Shown piece by piece: positions 19,858 through 27,670 of a stretch of 46,594 nt of DNA. The DNA is taken from the NCBI GenBank assembly GCA_020720625.1, contig DYOH01000018.1, positions 1 through 46,594 of the forward strand, given 5' to 3'. The notes below the pieces were generated by a model, which worked only from the letters and a program-made list of their open reading frames with translations, ran no database searches and was not told the DNA's origin. Each line of letters begins with the position of its first letter. The first letter of the stretch is position 1. This DNA is from Acetofilamentum sp. (GTDB lineage: Bacteria; Bacteroidota; Bacteroidia; Bacteroidales; DYOH01). Made by a program: the position numbers and the translations under genes.

Positions 19858-19889
19858 GAAATGGATTGCTACATTTGGCAATCCATTTC
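19858..19889 (+). terminator. 12-bp hairpin directly before the kinase start codon
   Basis: GAAATGGATTGC (19858-19869) and GCAATCCATTTC (19878-19889) form a perfect stem with an 8-nt loop, followed by GTTTTT. It looks like an intrinsic terminator for the peptidase gene. The T-run ends only a few bases before the ATG at 19899. Confidence 0.8.
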
Positions 19890-19898
19890 GTTTTTATC

Positions 19899-20561
19899 AT
19901 GAACTATAAATTTATTGTTATTGAAGGAAACATAGGCGCAGGAAAAACCACACTGGCTAAAATGCTCGCCGATAAATATAACGGACGATTAATTCTTGAG
20001 CAATTTGCCGATAACCCGTTTTTACCTAAATTCTATGAAGACCCCGAAAAATATTCGTTTCAGTTAGAACTGTCTTTTATGGTCGACAGATTTCACCAAT
20101 TCAACAACAGCCTGATAAATCTCGACTTATTTCAGCAAATCACCATTGCAGATTATCATTTAATGAAATCTTTGATTTTTGCGCAAACCACTCTGAAAGA
20201 AGAAGAATACAAACTTTACCGAAAAATATTCAATATTCTCTATCCAAATTTACCAAAACCCGATTTATATATTTATTTGTATTCCACCCCTGAACGCCTA
20301 ATTAAAAACATTGCAAAAAGGGGGCGTGAATATGAAAAAAATATTTCGGCCGACTATTTAGGCAAGATTCAAAAAAGCTATTTTGAGTTTTTTAAAACTC
20401 AGGAAGGTATAAAATTTGTAATTGTAGACACAAATCATATTGATTTTGTTGAGAATCAAGACCACTTAATACAAATTGAAAAAACTATTTTCGAAAAAGA
20501 TTTTAAAATCGGCATAAATCATGTATTTTCGCAAGATGAAATTGTTAATCAGAAAAGATAA
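19899..20561 (+). CDS. Deoxynucleoside kinase (dNK/dGK family)
   Basis: Predicted 220 residues from the ATG at 19899. A longer in-frame start at 19842 would be translated through a terminator hairpin, so it is rejected. The P-loop GNIGAGKT (10-17), the ERS-equivalent region VDRFHQF and the LID segment KRGREYE identify a deoxyadenosine/deoxyguanosine-type kinase that salvages deoxynucleosides with ATP. Specificity cannot be told. Its only leader is the hairpin just upstream, so expression presumably needs readthrough or a promoter inside the peptidase gene. Confidence 0.88.
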   Translation: MNYKFIVIEGNIGAGKTTLAKMLADKYNGRLILEQFADNPFLPKFYEDPEKYSFQLELSFMVDRFHQFNNSLINLDLFQQITIADYHLMKSLIFAQTTLKEEEYKLYRKIFNILYPNLPKPDLYIYLYSTPERLIKNIAKRGREYEKNISADYLGKIQKSYFEFFKTQEGIKFVIVDTNHIDFVENQDHLIQIEKTIFEKDFKIGINHVFSQDEIVNQKR

Positions 20562-20606
20562 GTACATTTTTTTTGCTTCAGATTTTCTAAAAAGTAAAAA
20601 CATTTA

Positions 20607-20614
20607 TAGATTTG
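20607..20614 (+). promoter_or_regulatory. -7 promoter box upstream of the TPR lipoprotein gene
   Basis: TAGATTTG is an exact TAnnTTTG match, 48 bp before the start codon. The -33 region is only T-rich (TTTTC about 21 bp upstream). Confidence 0.45.
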
Positions 20615-20662
20615 CAATTAATTAGCTCATTTGGGAATAAATACTTAATAATTCAGTAAATT

Positions 20663-22426
20663 ATGAAACAAGTAAAGACTACTATTATTTTAATGCTTGG
20701 AATTGCAGCAACTTTTTTATATAGTTGCGGCGGATTAGAAAAAATGGCCGTACAGCCATCACCAGTAACCTGGACAGTAAATCCACAGGTTTTAGAGATG
20801 CATGCAGGTAGAGTTCCTGTTGAAATTACAGTTAACTTTCCGGCCAAATATTTCGACAAAAAAGCCATTTTGGTTACACGTCCGATTATTAAATGGAACG
20901 GTGGACAAAAAGAATTGGTTCCTTTTACTCTTCAGGGAGAATCAGTTACCGACAATAATAAAGTGATTAAATTCGAAACAGGCGGTACTTTCGTTTATCA
21001 CGACACAGTTGACTTTCAGATGGGTATGATGATATCTACCTTAGAAGCATTCGTAAAAGCATCGGCAGGTGACAAAGAATTTGATATTCCGGTAGGAAAA
21101 ATTGCTACTGGTGTAGTAGCCACGCCACTACTTGTAAAAGAAGGTTTATTAATTGATAACGGAGGCGATGTATTAGGTAAAACTATTGGACAGGATGTTA
21201 CATTAGGAACAAGTTCTTTTAGATCTTATTATGCTGATGTTCATTATGCTTTGCAACAAGCAAATCTTCGTCCGGAAGAATTAAAAGCAGAAGACGTTGA
21301 AGCACTTTTGAAAACTTTGCAAGCAGCTGCAAAAGATGAATCACAAGTTTTAAAAGCTATAGAAATTTCTAGTTATGCATCTCCCGATGGTCCTACTGCA
21401 CTTAACACCAATTTATCAAACAACCGTGGTGGCGCAGCAGAAAACTTCGTGGCAAATAAATTGAAAAGCTTTAAATACGAGAACTACAAAGATTTAGTTA
21501 GTTCTAAAACTACTCCCGAAGACTGGGACGGTTTCCAAGAAGAATTAAACAAATCACAAATCAGAGACAAAGAACTTATCAAACGCGTTCTTTCTATGTA
21601 TTCTGATCCTGAAGTACGCGAAAAAGAAATCAAAAACATTTCTGAAGCTTATACAGATTTAAAATCTAGTGTATTACCTCAGTTACGTCGTTCCAAAGTA
21701 AACGTAAAATTCGAGACTAAAGCAATGACTGCCGAAGAAATTTTGCAGGCCGCACAAAGCAATCCTTCTGTTTTAACTCAGAACGAATTATTCTATGCCG
21801 GAACTTATGCTCCTTCTGCCAAAGAAAAAGTTACGTATTTAAAAGCCTATACACAAGCTTATCCTAACGATTGGAAAGGTTTCACTAATTTGGGTAACGA
21901 GCTTATGGCTATTGGTAAATTGGCCGAAGCAAAAACTGCTTACGAAAAAGCCGACCAATTGAACCAAAACAATGGTGCTATTTTAAATAACCTTGGTGTT
22001 TTAGCGCTAACTGAAGGCAATAAGGAAGAAGCTTACAAATATTTTGTAGCTGCAAAAGAAGCTGGCGAAAATTCTCCTGAATTAAACTACAATATTGGGG
22101 TATTTCAGATTGAAAAAGGTCAGTATGCTAAAGCTGTAAACAATTTTGGCGCAACTTATTCTTTCAACGGCGCATTGGCTCATCTTTTAAACAAAGAATA
22201 TCAGGAAGCTATGAGCACTATTAACGAAGTTGAAAAACAAAATAAAGAAGCTGGTGTATATTATCTTAAAGCTGTTATTGCTGCTCGTCAGAATGATTTA
22301 GATGTTGTTGTTAACTCTTTACGTACTGCAATCAGCAAAGATGAAAAATGGAAAAAATATGCTGTAAACGATATGGAATTTTTCAAATATTTACAAAATG
22401 CGGCTTTTAAAGCTATCTTGCAATAA
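20663..22426 (+). CDS. Outer-membrane-type lipoprotein with OmpA-like segment and TPR repeats
   Basis: Predicted 587 residues. The signal peptide ends at the lipobox LYSC (Cys22) followed by GG, as in surface or outer-membrane lipoproteins. Residues ~35-180 look beta-sandwich-like. Residues ~220-360 include EISSYASPDGP...NLSNNRGGAAENFV, which resembles the OmpA-type helix-strand pattern but is interrupted by an inserted helical region. Residues ~380-580 hold about four TPRs (AYTQAYPNDWKGFTNLG; NNGAILNNLGVLALTEGN; NSPELNYNIGVFQIEKGQ). Codon choice is skewed (AAA, GAA, CGT, GGT), suggesting high expression. Similar architectures occur in Bacteroidales. The function is unknown to me. It has its own promoter and terminator. 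Confidence 0.8.
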   Translation: MKQVKTTIILMLGIAATFLYSCGGLEKMAVQPSPVTWTVNPQVLEMHAGRVPVEITVNFPAKYFDKKAILVTRPIIKWNGGQKELVPFTLQGESVTDNNKVIKFETGGTFVYHDTVDFQMGMMISTLEAFVKASAGDKEFDIPVGKIATGVVATPLLVKEGLLIDNGGDVLGKTIGQDVTLGTSSFRSYYADVHYALQQANLRPEELKAEDVEALLKTLQAAAKDESQVLKAIEISSYASPDGPTALNTNLSNNRGGAAENFVANKLKSFKYENYKDLVSSKTTPEDWDGFQEELNKSQIRDKELIKRVLSMYSDPEVREKEIKNISEAYTDLKSSVLPQLRRSKVNVKFETKAMTAEEILQAAQSNPSVLTQNELFYAGTYAPSAKEKVTYLKAYTQAYPNDWKGFTNLGNELMAIGKLAEAKTAYEKADQLNQNNGAILNNLGVLALTEGNKEEAYKYFVAAKEAGENSPELNYNIGVFQIEKGQYAKAVNNFGATYSFNGALAHLLNKEYQEAMSTINEVEKQNKEAGVYYLKAVIAARQNDLDVVVNSLRTAISKDEKWKKYAVNDMEFFKYLQNAAFKAILQ

Positions 22427-22446
22427 TATTTGATTTGAAGTTAAAT

Positions 22447-22479
22447 AAAAAAACCGTTCGATTTTCGAGCGGTTTTTTT
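22447..22479. terminator. Terminator shared by convergent genes
   Basis: AAAAAAACCGTTCGA (22447-22461) pairs with TCGAGCGGTTTTTTT (22465-22479) with one G-T wobble and a 3-nt loop. Poly-T flanks both sides. The nadD stop codon at 22479-22481 overlaps its right edge. Confidence 0.9.
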
Positions 22480-23051
22480 TATTTCTTATAAAAATTCATC
22501 TCCTGCAAATAGCGATAAGACTTTTCGGGCATAAAAAAACGCATATTATTTCCTTTGTGTATGGCATCCCGAATCATACTCGAGGAAATATCCATCTGGG
22601 GAGCGTTTATTATCCTGTAATTTGTGATGGGGATATTCTCCAGGGAATACCCATGGCGCGGGTAAATTAGAAATGTATAATTTTGCATGAGTATTTCTGC
22701 ATTTTTCCATTTCGACAAACCTTCCATGTTATCAGCTCCCATAATAAGAAGAAATTCATTTTGTGGATATTTTTCCTTTAAATACGCAAGGGTATCTATG
22801 GTTCGGTTTGGCCGGGGCAATTTAAATTCAATATTCGATACTTCAAAGCGCTCGTCGCTTTCAATTGCCAATTCGAGCATATATAATCTTTGATACTCAT
22901 CGAGTAAAGTATTTTTTTGTTTGAATGGGTTTTGTGGGCTTATCACAAACCAAAGCTTATTTATTCCGCCAAATTCCACAATATAATTTGCAATGGCTAA
23001 ATGACCAATATGCACAGGATTAAAAGAACCAAAAAACAAACCAATTTTCAT
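22479..23051 (-). CDS. nadD: Nicotinate-nucleotide adenylyltransferase
   Basis: Predicted 190 residues, cytosolic. It transfers AMP from ATP to nicotinate mononucleotide, the penultimate NAD step. GLFFGSFNPVHIGHL holds the nucleotidyl-transferase HxGH motif (His14-His17), and the C-terminal ISSSMIRDAI is the second ATP-binding motif. Its start overlaps the gmk stop by 4 bp (ATGA), so the two are translationally coupled. Last gene of the leftward run. Confidence 0.96.
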   Translation of the reverse strand: MKIGLFFGSFNPVHIGHLAIANYIVEFGGINKLWFVISPQNPFKQKNTLLDEYQRLYMLELAIESDERFEVSNIEFKLPRPNRTIDTLAYLKEKYPQNEFLLIMGADNMEGLSKWKNAEILMQNYTFLIYPRHGYSLENIPITNYRIINAPQMDISSSMIRDAIHKGNNMRFFMPEKSYRYLQEMNFYKK

Positions 23052-23617
23052 TCGTTTTCGTTTATAAATGCCATTACTTTCAGAAAAGCCTCATCAATGG
23101 CTTTATCCAAATGGCTATTGATAATAACTACATCAAATTTGCTTTGAAAACTCATCTCAAAAGCAGCTTTTTCAATTCTTCTTTCTATCTCAGCAGCATC
23201 GTCTGTTGCTCTGGCCAATAATCTAGCTTTTAAAACTTCAATGGATGGTGCTTGCACAAAAACAGATAATGCCTTATTTTTATATAGTTCCTTTAAATGA
23301 ATACCCCCCAATACATCAACATCAAAAACGACATGTTTTCCCTCAGCCCAAAGTCGCTGTATCTCGGACTTTAAAGTGCCATAAAAACGATTTTCGTAGA
23401 CTTCTTCCCATTCGGCAAACTCATTGTTCTCCACTTTTTCCTTAAATTCTTCAACCGACATAAAATAATAGTCTATGCCGTATAGTTCGTTTCCACGCGG
23501 GCTTCGAGTTGTTGCTGATACGGAAAACGCAAGCTGCTGGATTTTTGTCATAAGTGCCTGCACAATAGTAGTTTTACCCGAACCCGAAGGTGCAGAAAAA
23601 ATAATTAGCTTGCTCAT
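23048..23617 (-). CDS. gmk: Guanylate kinase
   Basis: Predicted 189 residues; phosphorylates GMP to GDP. The P-loop SAPSGSGKTT (8-17), the GMP-binding SATTRSPRGNELYGIDYYF region, EWEEVYENRFYGT, and the DVDVLGG segment (Walker B-like) are all intact, and the length is standard. The gmk-nadD pairing with a 4-bp overlap is common in Bacteroidota. Confidence 0.97.
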   Translation of the reverse strand: MSKLIIFSAPSGSGKTTIVQALMTKIQQLAFSVSATTRSPRGNELYGIDYYFMSVEEFKEKVENNEFAEWEEVYENRFYGTLKSEIQRLWAEGKHVVFDVDVLGGIHLKELYKNKALSVFVQAPSIEVLKARLLARATDDAAEIERRIEKAAFEMSFQSKFDVVIINSHLDKAIDEAFLKVMAFINENE

Positions 23618-23640
23618 ATTTTACTATAAATCAAAAAAGT

Positions 23641-24231
23641 TTAATTTTGAATAAAAAGTTTGTGATAAATTAAATGGCAAACCCAGGCATCGGTGGCTGC
23701 ATATTTTATCTGGGCTTCGGTAAGGGCATCCTTTTCCCAATTGGAGAGTCTTTGCCGTTTAGAAATATTAAAACCAAGAATCAATCCGGCTAATTTTTTC
23801 AGACTTTTACTTTTTATACCGAAATCTTTGACTATATTCTGTAAATCGACAAAACCATTGGGTGTAAATAATGCGTGCTTTTGCAAAGCGCTGATATCGT
23901 CTTTAATGGCCACACCGATTTTTTTGATATTTTCGTCTTCCATAATATCCAATAAGCAAGGAGGTAAGCCAATTTTATTCAATCGAAAAAGAAATGCCCT
24001 GTCTGCCGAGGATAATTGAAGTAAAGAAACATAATTGTTTTCTCCTTTTTTGAAGCTTGGCTTTGTTTCTGTGTCGAAACCCAGAAATTTTTCATTTTTT
24101 AATAAATGACATACTACTTTCATTAACTCATTATCCTCTACCAAAACTACGCTACCCTCAAATGTAATTAATTCCAGTTTGGATAATTCTTCTTCACTAA
24201 TTTCTTCGTTAAACATCATATTATAAATCAA
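23641..24231 (-). CDS. 3'-5' exonuclease of the DEDD (RNase D-like) superfamily
   Basis: Predicted 196 residues: a single exonuclease domain without the HRDC domain of RNase D. Exo I FLGFDTETKPSF (DxE), Exo II around KKIGVAIKDDISAL, and Exo III YAATDAWVCHLIY (the Y-x3-D of DEDDy) are all present, so it should be active. The substrate may be DNA or RNA. Gap of 23 bp to gmk and 3 bp from the DUF5063 gene: same operon. Confidence 0.88.
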   Translation of the reverse strand: MIYNMMFNEEISEEELSKLELITFEGSVVLVEDNELMKVVCHLLKNEKFLGFDTETKPSFKKGENNYVSLLQLSSADRAFLFRLNKIGLPPCLLDIMEDENIKKIGVAIKDDISALQKHALFTPNGFVDLQNIVKDFGIKSKSLKKLAGLILGFNISKRQRLSNWEKDALTEAQIKYAATDAWVCHLIYHKLFIQN

Positions 24232-24234
24232 AAA

Positions 24235-24843
24235 CTAATCAAAAATGTTATCAGGTTTTTGAAAATCTAAAAACTGTTGCCTAAGATTTTTTCTCTCCTG
24301 CTGATTATATGACTCTTCATCAGTCATATAGGCATTATATTTCAAATTATGAAATGCACCTAAAATCCCGAGCAAACGAGGTCCCCAATAGGATTCAAAA
24401 TTATTTCGGCATTCCCATAAAGCATCGTTAATGGCTTCATAAGAACCAATCTGATAGTTAGATGCCACATCTTTCAAATCTTGATAGATATCGGATAGTG
24501 CTTCGGAATAGGAAATTTCTTCCCCTTGATCTTGTACAATATTTTTGGGTAGAAATAAATCCATATATAAGTCATCGGCTCCCAATTTCGACGAAATCTG
24601 TGTGTTAATAAGGTTCCAATCAATTTCAGACACAAATTTTTCTGCACTTCCGTCGTATAATTTTTCAAACTCAGGCAAAACCGATGTCTTTAAATATAGC
24701 AATGCACCAATTTTTAAGGTCTGGTCTACAAACTGTGATTTTGCAATTGATGCAGAATTTTCTAAAAACTGGCAAAACTGATTTGAAACTGTAATAAACT
24801 CTACAACTTCCTTTGCATAAATTATATCGCTTAATTCATCCAT
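24235..24843 (-). CDS. DUF5063-family protein
   Basis: Predicted 202 residues, acidic and mostly helical, no signal peptide or membrane segment. The pattern VVEFITVSNQFCQFLEN, LKIGALLYLKTSVLP and the Trp-rich ECRNNFESYWGPRLL helix matches what I recall of DUF5063 in Bacteroidota. Function unknown. It overlaps the upstream gene by 8 bp and abuts the exonuclease gene by 3 bp, so it is translated with them. Confidence 0.75.
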   Translation of the reverse strand: MDELSDIIYAKEVVEFITVSNQFCQFLENSASIAKSQFVDQTLKIGALLYLKTSVLPEFEKLYDGSAEKFVSEIDWNLINTQISSKLGADDLYMDLFLPKNIVQDQGEEISYSEALSDIYQDLKDVASNYQIGSYEAINDALWECRNNFESYWGPRLLGILGAFHNLKYNAYMTDEESYNQQERKNLRQQFLDFQKPDNIFD

Positions 24844-25246
24844 TTTTTACATTTTCTAGTAGCCAATTTTCGGCTTCATCGGGGTTATAAAAAAAATTAA
24901 GAGGTAAACCAAATAGTTTTGCTGAGTTTAGAATATTATTCAAATAGTATTTTTTAAAAGGATTTCCTGCAAAAATTACAGCTGCTTTGATTAGTCCTCT
25001 TTCAATAGCCGATGGCAAAGCCACTTCCTGAAACCATTTGCGATCTTCGGGGCTTACAACCCTTTGCTGGCGTACATCAGAGATATAAAATCTTACAACT
25101 CTTTCTTCGGCTAATTTTAATGCCTTCTGGAAAGTTGCACGATACTGCTCACTTGTTTGTCTTCCTTTCCAAATAATCTTTATCATCAGCTTTTCAGGTT
25201 CATATACGCCTATGGCATATTCCTCTTCAACAAACACAATTCTCAT
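24836..25246 (-). CDS. STAS/SpoIIAA-like domain protein
   Basis: Predicted 136-residue soluble alpha/beta protein. The alternation of strands and helices (IGVYEPEKLMIKIIWKG; ATFQKALKLAEER; VRFYISDVRQQR; IKAAVIFAG; FGLPLNFFYNPDEAENWL) resembles the SpoIIAA-like (STAS/SEC14) proteins common in Bacteroidota. I see no obvious phospho-acceptor Ser at the anti-sigma-antagonist position. First gene of the run DUF5063-exonuclease-gmk-nadD. Function unknown. Confidence 0.6.
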   Translation of the reverse strand: MRIVFVEEEYAIGVYEPEKLMIKIIWKGRQTSEQYRATFQKALKLAEERVVRFYISDVRQQRVVSPEDRKWFQEVALPSAIERGLIKAAVIFAGNPFKKYYLNNILNSAKLFGLPLNFFYNPDEAENWLLENVKNG

Positions 25247-25416
25247 TTTGCGGTTTTGATGCTAAAGTATAAAACTTTTTTATTACTAAAAAAAATTGTC
25301 TAATCAATCTTACGCTAATATTATTGCATTATAGCGCATGATTATAGCAAGGTAGTATTAAAAATATATAAGTCGTTATATGGCTATATTTTACATATTG
25401 TATATATAAAATATTA

Positions 25417-25449
25417 TTTGCACGATTTAGTCGAATTTCGTAACTTTAG
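25417..25449 (+). promoter_or_regulatory. Bacteroidota-type promoter for the PD40/OmpA gene
   Basis: TTTG (25417-25420) is followed after 20 bp by TAACTTTAG (25441-25449), which differs from TAnnTTTG only at the last base. It is 60 bp upstream of the start codon and is the best two-part promoter match seen in the window. Confidence 0.55.
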
Positions 25450-25508
25450 GCTTAAAGCAATTCACTAATACCAAATAATATTTAAATAATTGATTAATAG
25501 GTGTTATT

Positions 25509-27608
25509 ATGAGATATTTTATACTACTTTGTTCTTTTCTTATTCATTTATATATCAATGGGCAAAACTTGCCTGTTTTGTTTCAGGATAATTTTAATTC
25601 AAATACCCAGGGGTGGAGCGAGTACGATAACGATTTATCGTCGTGCAATATTTCTGGGGGCTATTACTATCTGAAAAATAAAACCAGTGAGTATATCTAC
25701 AGGTACTATAATAACATGTATCTGGATCCGCAGAAAGATTTTGAAATTGTAAGCAAACTGAAACAAATATCCGGAATGGAGAACTATGAGTATGGTCTTA
25801 TTTGGCATACCGAAAGTTGGAGAAACGGGTATAGCTTTGGTATTAGTTCTAATGGGTATTATAGGATTTATAGCTATGAGAATGAAACCTTTAATGAGAT
25901 ACAAGCATGGACGCCACACAGTGGTATAAATCCTAAGGGAAAAAACAACGAGCTTAAGATTAAAAAAATTGGCTCGGAATATAGTTTTTTTATTAATGGA
26001 AAAGAAGTTCATAAAGCTTCTAATTTAAAGCCATTGGGATTTTCTCAGGGCTTTATTCTAGGCTCGGAAATGATGATAGTTGTTGACGATTATTCCATCT
26101 ACCAGCAGGCAACTAAAATAAATGAAGTAAGCCAGCTAACTGTGTTCAAAAAAGAGAATCCGGGAACAAATATCAATACCAAATATTCCGAAATAGCCCC
26201 CATTATTAGTGCCGACGGTAATACCCTTTATTTTGGACGAAGTTACTTAGAGCTGTCTGCTTATCCCGATTCCACCAATTACGATATATACGTGGCCAAC
26301 AAATTACCCAACGGTAAATGGTCTAAAGCCGAAAAAATGCCCTGGCCAATTAATAATGAAGGCGACAATCTTGTAATTTCTGTTTCGCCCGATGGAAATA
26401 CCTTACTCTTGGAAGGGGTTTATTCCAAAACCGGCAAATATCTGGGTGATGATGGTATATCGATAACGCACCGTACAAAAACCGGATGGGAAATTCCTTC
26501 ACAGGTAATTATCGACGATTACTATAACCTGGATATTTATGAAACTTTCTGTCCGTCGCCAAACGGCAATGTTTTGGTTATGAGTGTCGAAAGGACCGAA
26601 ACCCTTGGAGATAAAGATTTATATGTAAGTTTTAGAAAAGAGAACGGAACTTTCACCAAACCGGAGCACATGGGAAGCGATATTAACACTTTTATGGGGG
26701 AAGGCACTCCTTTTATTGCTCCTGACGGTAAAACCATGTATATTTATAGCGAAGGCTTGCCCGGCTATGGTAGCGCTGATATATATGTTACCCGCCGATT
26801 AGACGAGAGTTGGAAAAAATGGAGTAAACCGCAAAATCTTGGTAAAATGGTAAATACCAACGATTGGGACACCTATTATACTGTTTCGGCAAAGGGCGAT
26901 TTTGCCTACCTGGTATCTACTGCCAATGCTATTGGAGCCGGCGATATTTTTAGTATTCAGCTTTCTGAAGAAGCCAAACCCGACCCCGTTGTTTTGCTTA
27001 CCGGGAAGGTGATTGATGCCAAAACGAAGCTGCCTGTGGGAGCGAATATTGAGTATGAAAATCTATCATCAGGAAAAAAACTTGGATTTGCACGCTCTAA
27101 CCCAGTGAACGGCGAATTTACTTTAGTGCTGCCCTATGGATATAAATACGGTATCAGAGCATCCAGCGAAAATTATATCTCCATAAACGAAAATATTGAT
27201 TTGGAAAGTATTTCGGAGTATAAGGAGTTAAAAAAGAATTTGTTACTTAGTCCGATGGAAGTTGGGGCGGCTGTACTTCTAAACAATGTATTTTTTGTAC
27301 AAGGAAAATCTATTCTTACTAAAGAGTCTTATCCGGAGTTGGATAGACTGGTTGAGCTACTCAAAAAAAATCCGGTCATGGAAATTCAACTCGAAGGGCA
27401 TACCGAATCGGGCGGAAACAGAAACGAAGTCCTTTTAAAACAACTATCAGAAGAGCGAGTTGCCGAAGTGAAAAAATATTTGGTAGAGCATGGTATTCAG
27501 GAGGGCAGGATTAGCGGAAAAGGTTTTGGCGGCAGTAAACCCATTGTAACCGGCGAAAAAGACCAAACTATAAATCGCAGAGTTGAATTTGTGATAACCA
27601 AAAAATAA
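25509..27608 (+). CDS. OmpA-family protein with lectin-like N-domain and PD40 propeller
   Basis: Predicted 699 residues. Signal peptide (1-18, ending YINGQ). Residues ~22-200 form a LamG/DUF1080-like beta-sandwich (FQDNFNSNTQGWSEYDN; KKIGSEYSFFINGKEV). Residues ~215-490 carry PD40/WD40-like blades (ISADGNTLYF; VSPDGNTLLL; IAPDGKTMYI). Residues ~495-580 resemble a carboxypeptidase-regulatory-like fold, and residues ~590-699 are an OmpA domain (IQLEGHTESGG; GRISGKGFGGSKP; NRRVEF) that binds peptidoglycan. This resembles the PorE-like T9SS accessory family but lacks TPRs, so I do not name it. Likely a periplasmic protein tethered to peptidoglycan. Confidence 0.85.
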   Translation: MRYFILLCSFLIHLYINGQNLPVLFQDNFNSNTQGWSEYDNDLSSCNISGGYYYLKNKTSEYIYRYYNNMYLDPQKDFEIVSKLKQISGMENYEYGLIWHTESWRNGYSFGISSNGYYRIYSYENETFNEIQAWTPHSGINPKGKNNELKIKKIGSEYSFFINGKEVHKASNLKPLGFSQGFILGSEMMIVVDDYSIYQQATKINEVSQLTVFKKENPGTNINTKYSEIAPIISADGNTLYFGRSYLELSAYPDSTNYDIYVANKLPNGKWSKAEKMPWPINNEGDNLVISVSPDGNTLLLEGVYSKTGKYLGDDGISITHRTKTGWEIPSQVIIDDYYNLDIYETFCPSPNGNVLVMSVERTETLGDKDLYVSFRKENGTFTKPEHMGSDINTFMGEGTPFIAPDGKTMYIYSEGLPGYGSADIYVTRRLDESWKKWSKPQNLGKMVNTNDWDTYYTVSAKGDFAYLVSTANAIGAGDIFSIQLSEEAKPDPVVLLTGKVIDAKTKLPVGANIEYENLSSGKKLGFARSNPVNGEFTLVLPYGYKYGIRASSENYISINENIDLESISEYKELKKNLLLSPMEVGAAVLLNNVFFVQGKSILTKESYPELDRLVELLKKNPVMEIQLEGHTESGGNRNEVLLKQLSEERVAEVKKYLVEHGIQEGRISGKGFGGSKPIVTGEKDQTINRRVEFVITKK

Positions 27609-27619
27609 ATTGAGGAAAA

Positions 27620-27653
27620 ATCATCGGATGTTAAAAATGAAGCATCCGATGAT
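27620..27653. terminator. 11-bp hairpin between convergent genes
   Basis: ATCATCGGATG (27620-27630) pairs perfectly with CATCCGATGAT (27643-27653), 12-nt loop. The T-tract is weak, so it may be a Rho-independent terminator of modest strength. Confidence 0.6.
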
Positions 27654-27670
27654 ATAAAACCATTCAAAAA

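Noticed and set aside
25509-27608. Naming this gene porE
   Set aside because: PD40 and OmpA parts fit, but the N-terminal TPR region of PorE is replaced by a lectin-like domain and there are no T9SS genes beside it.
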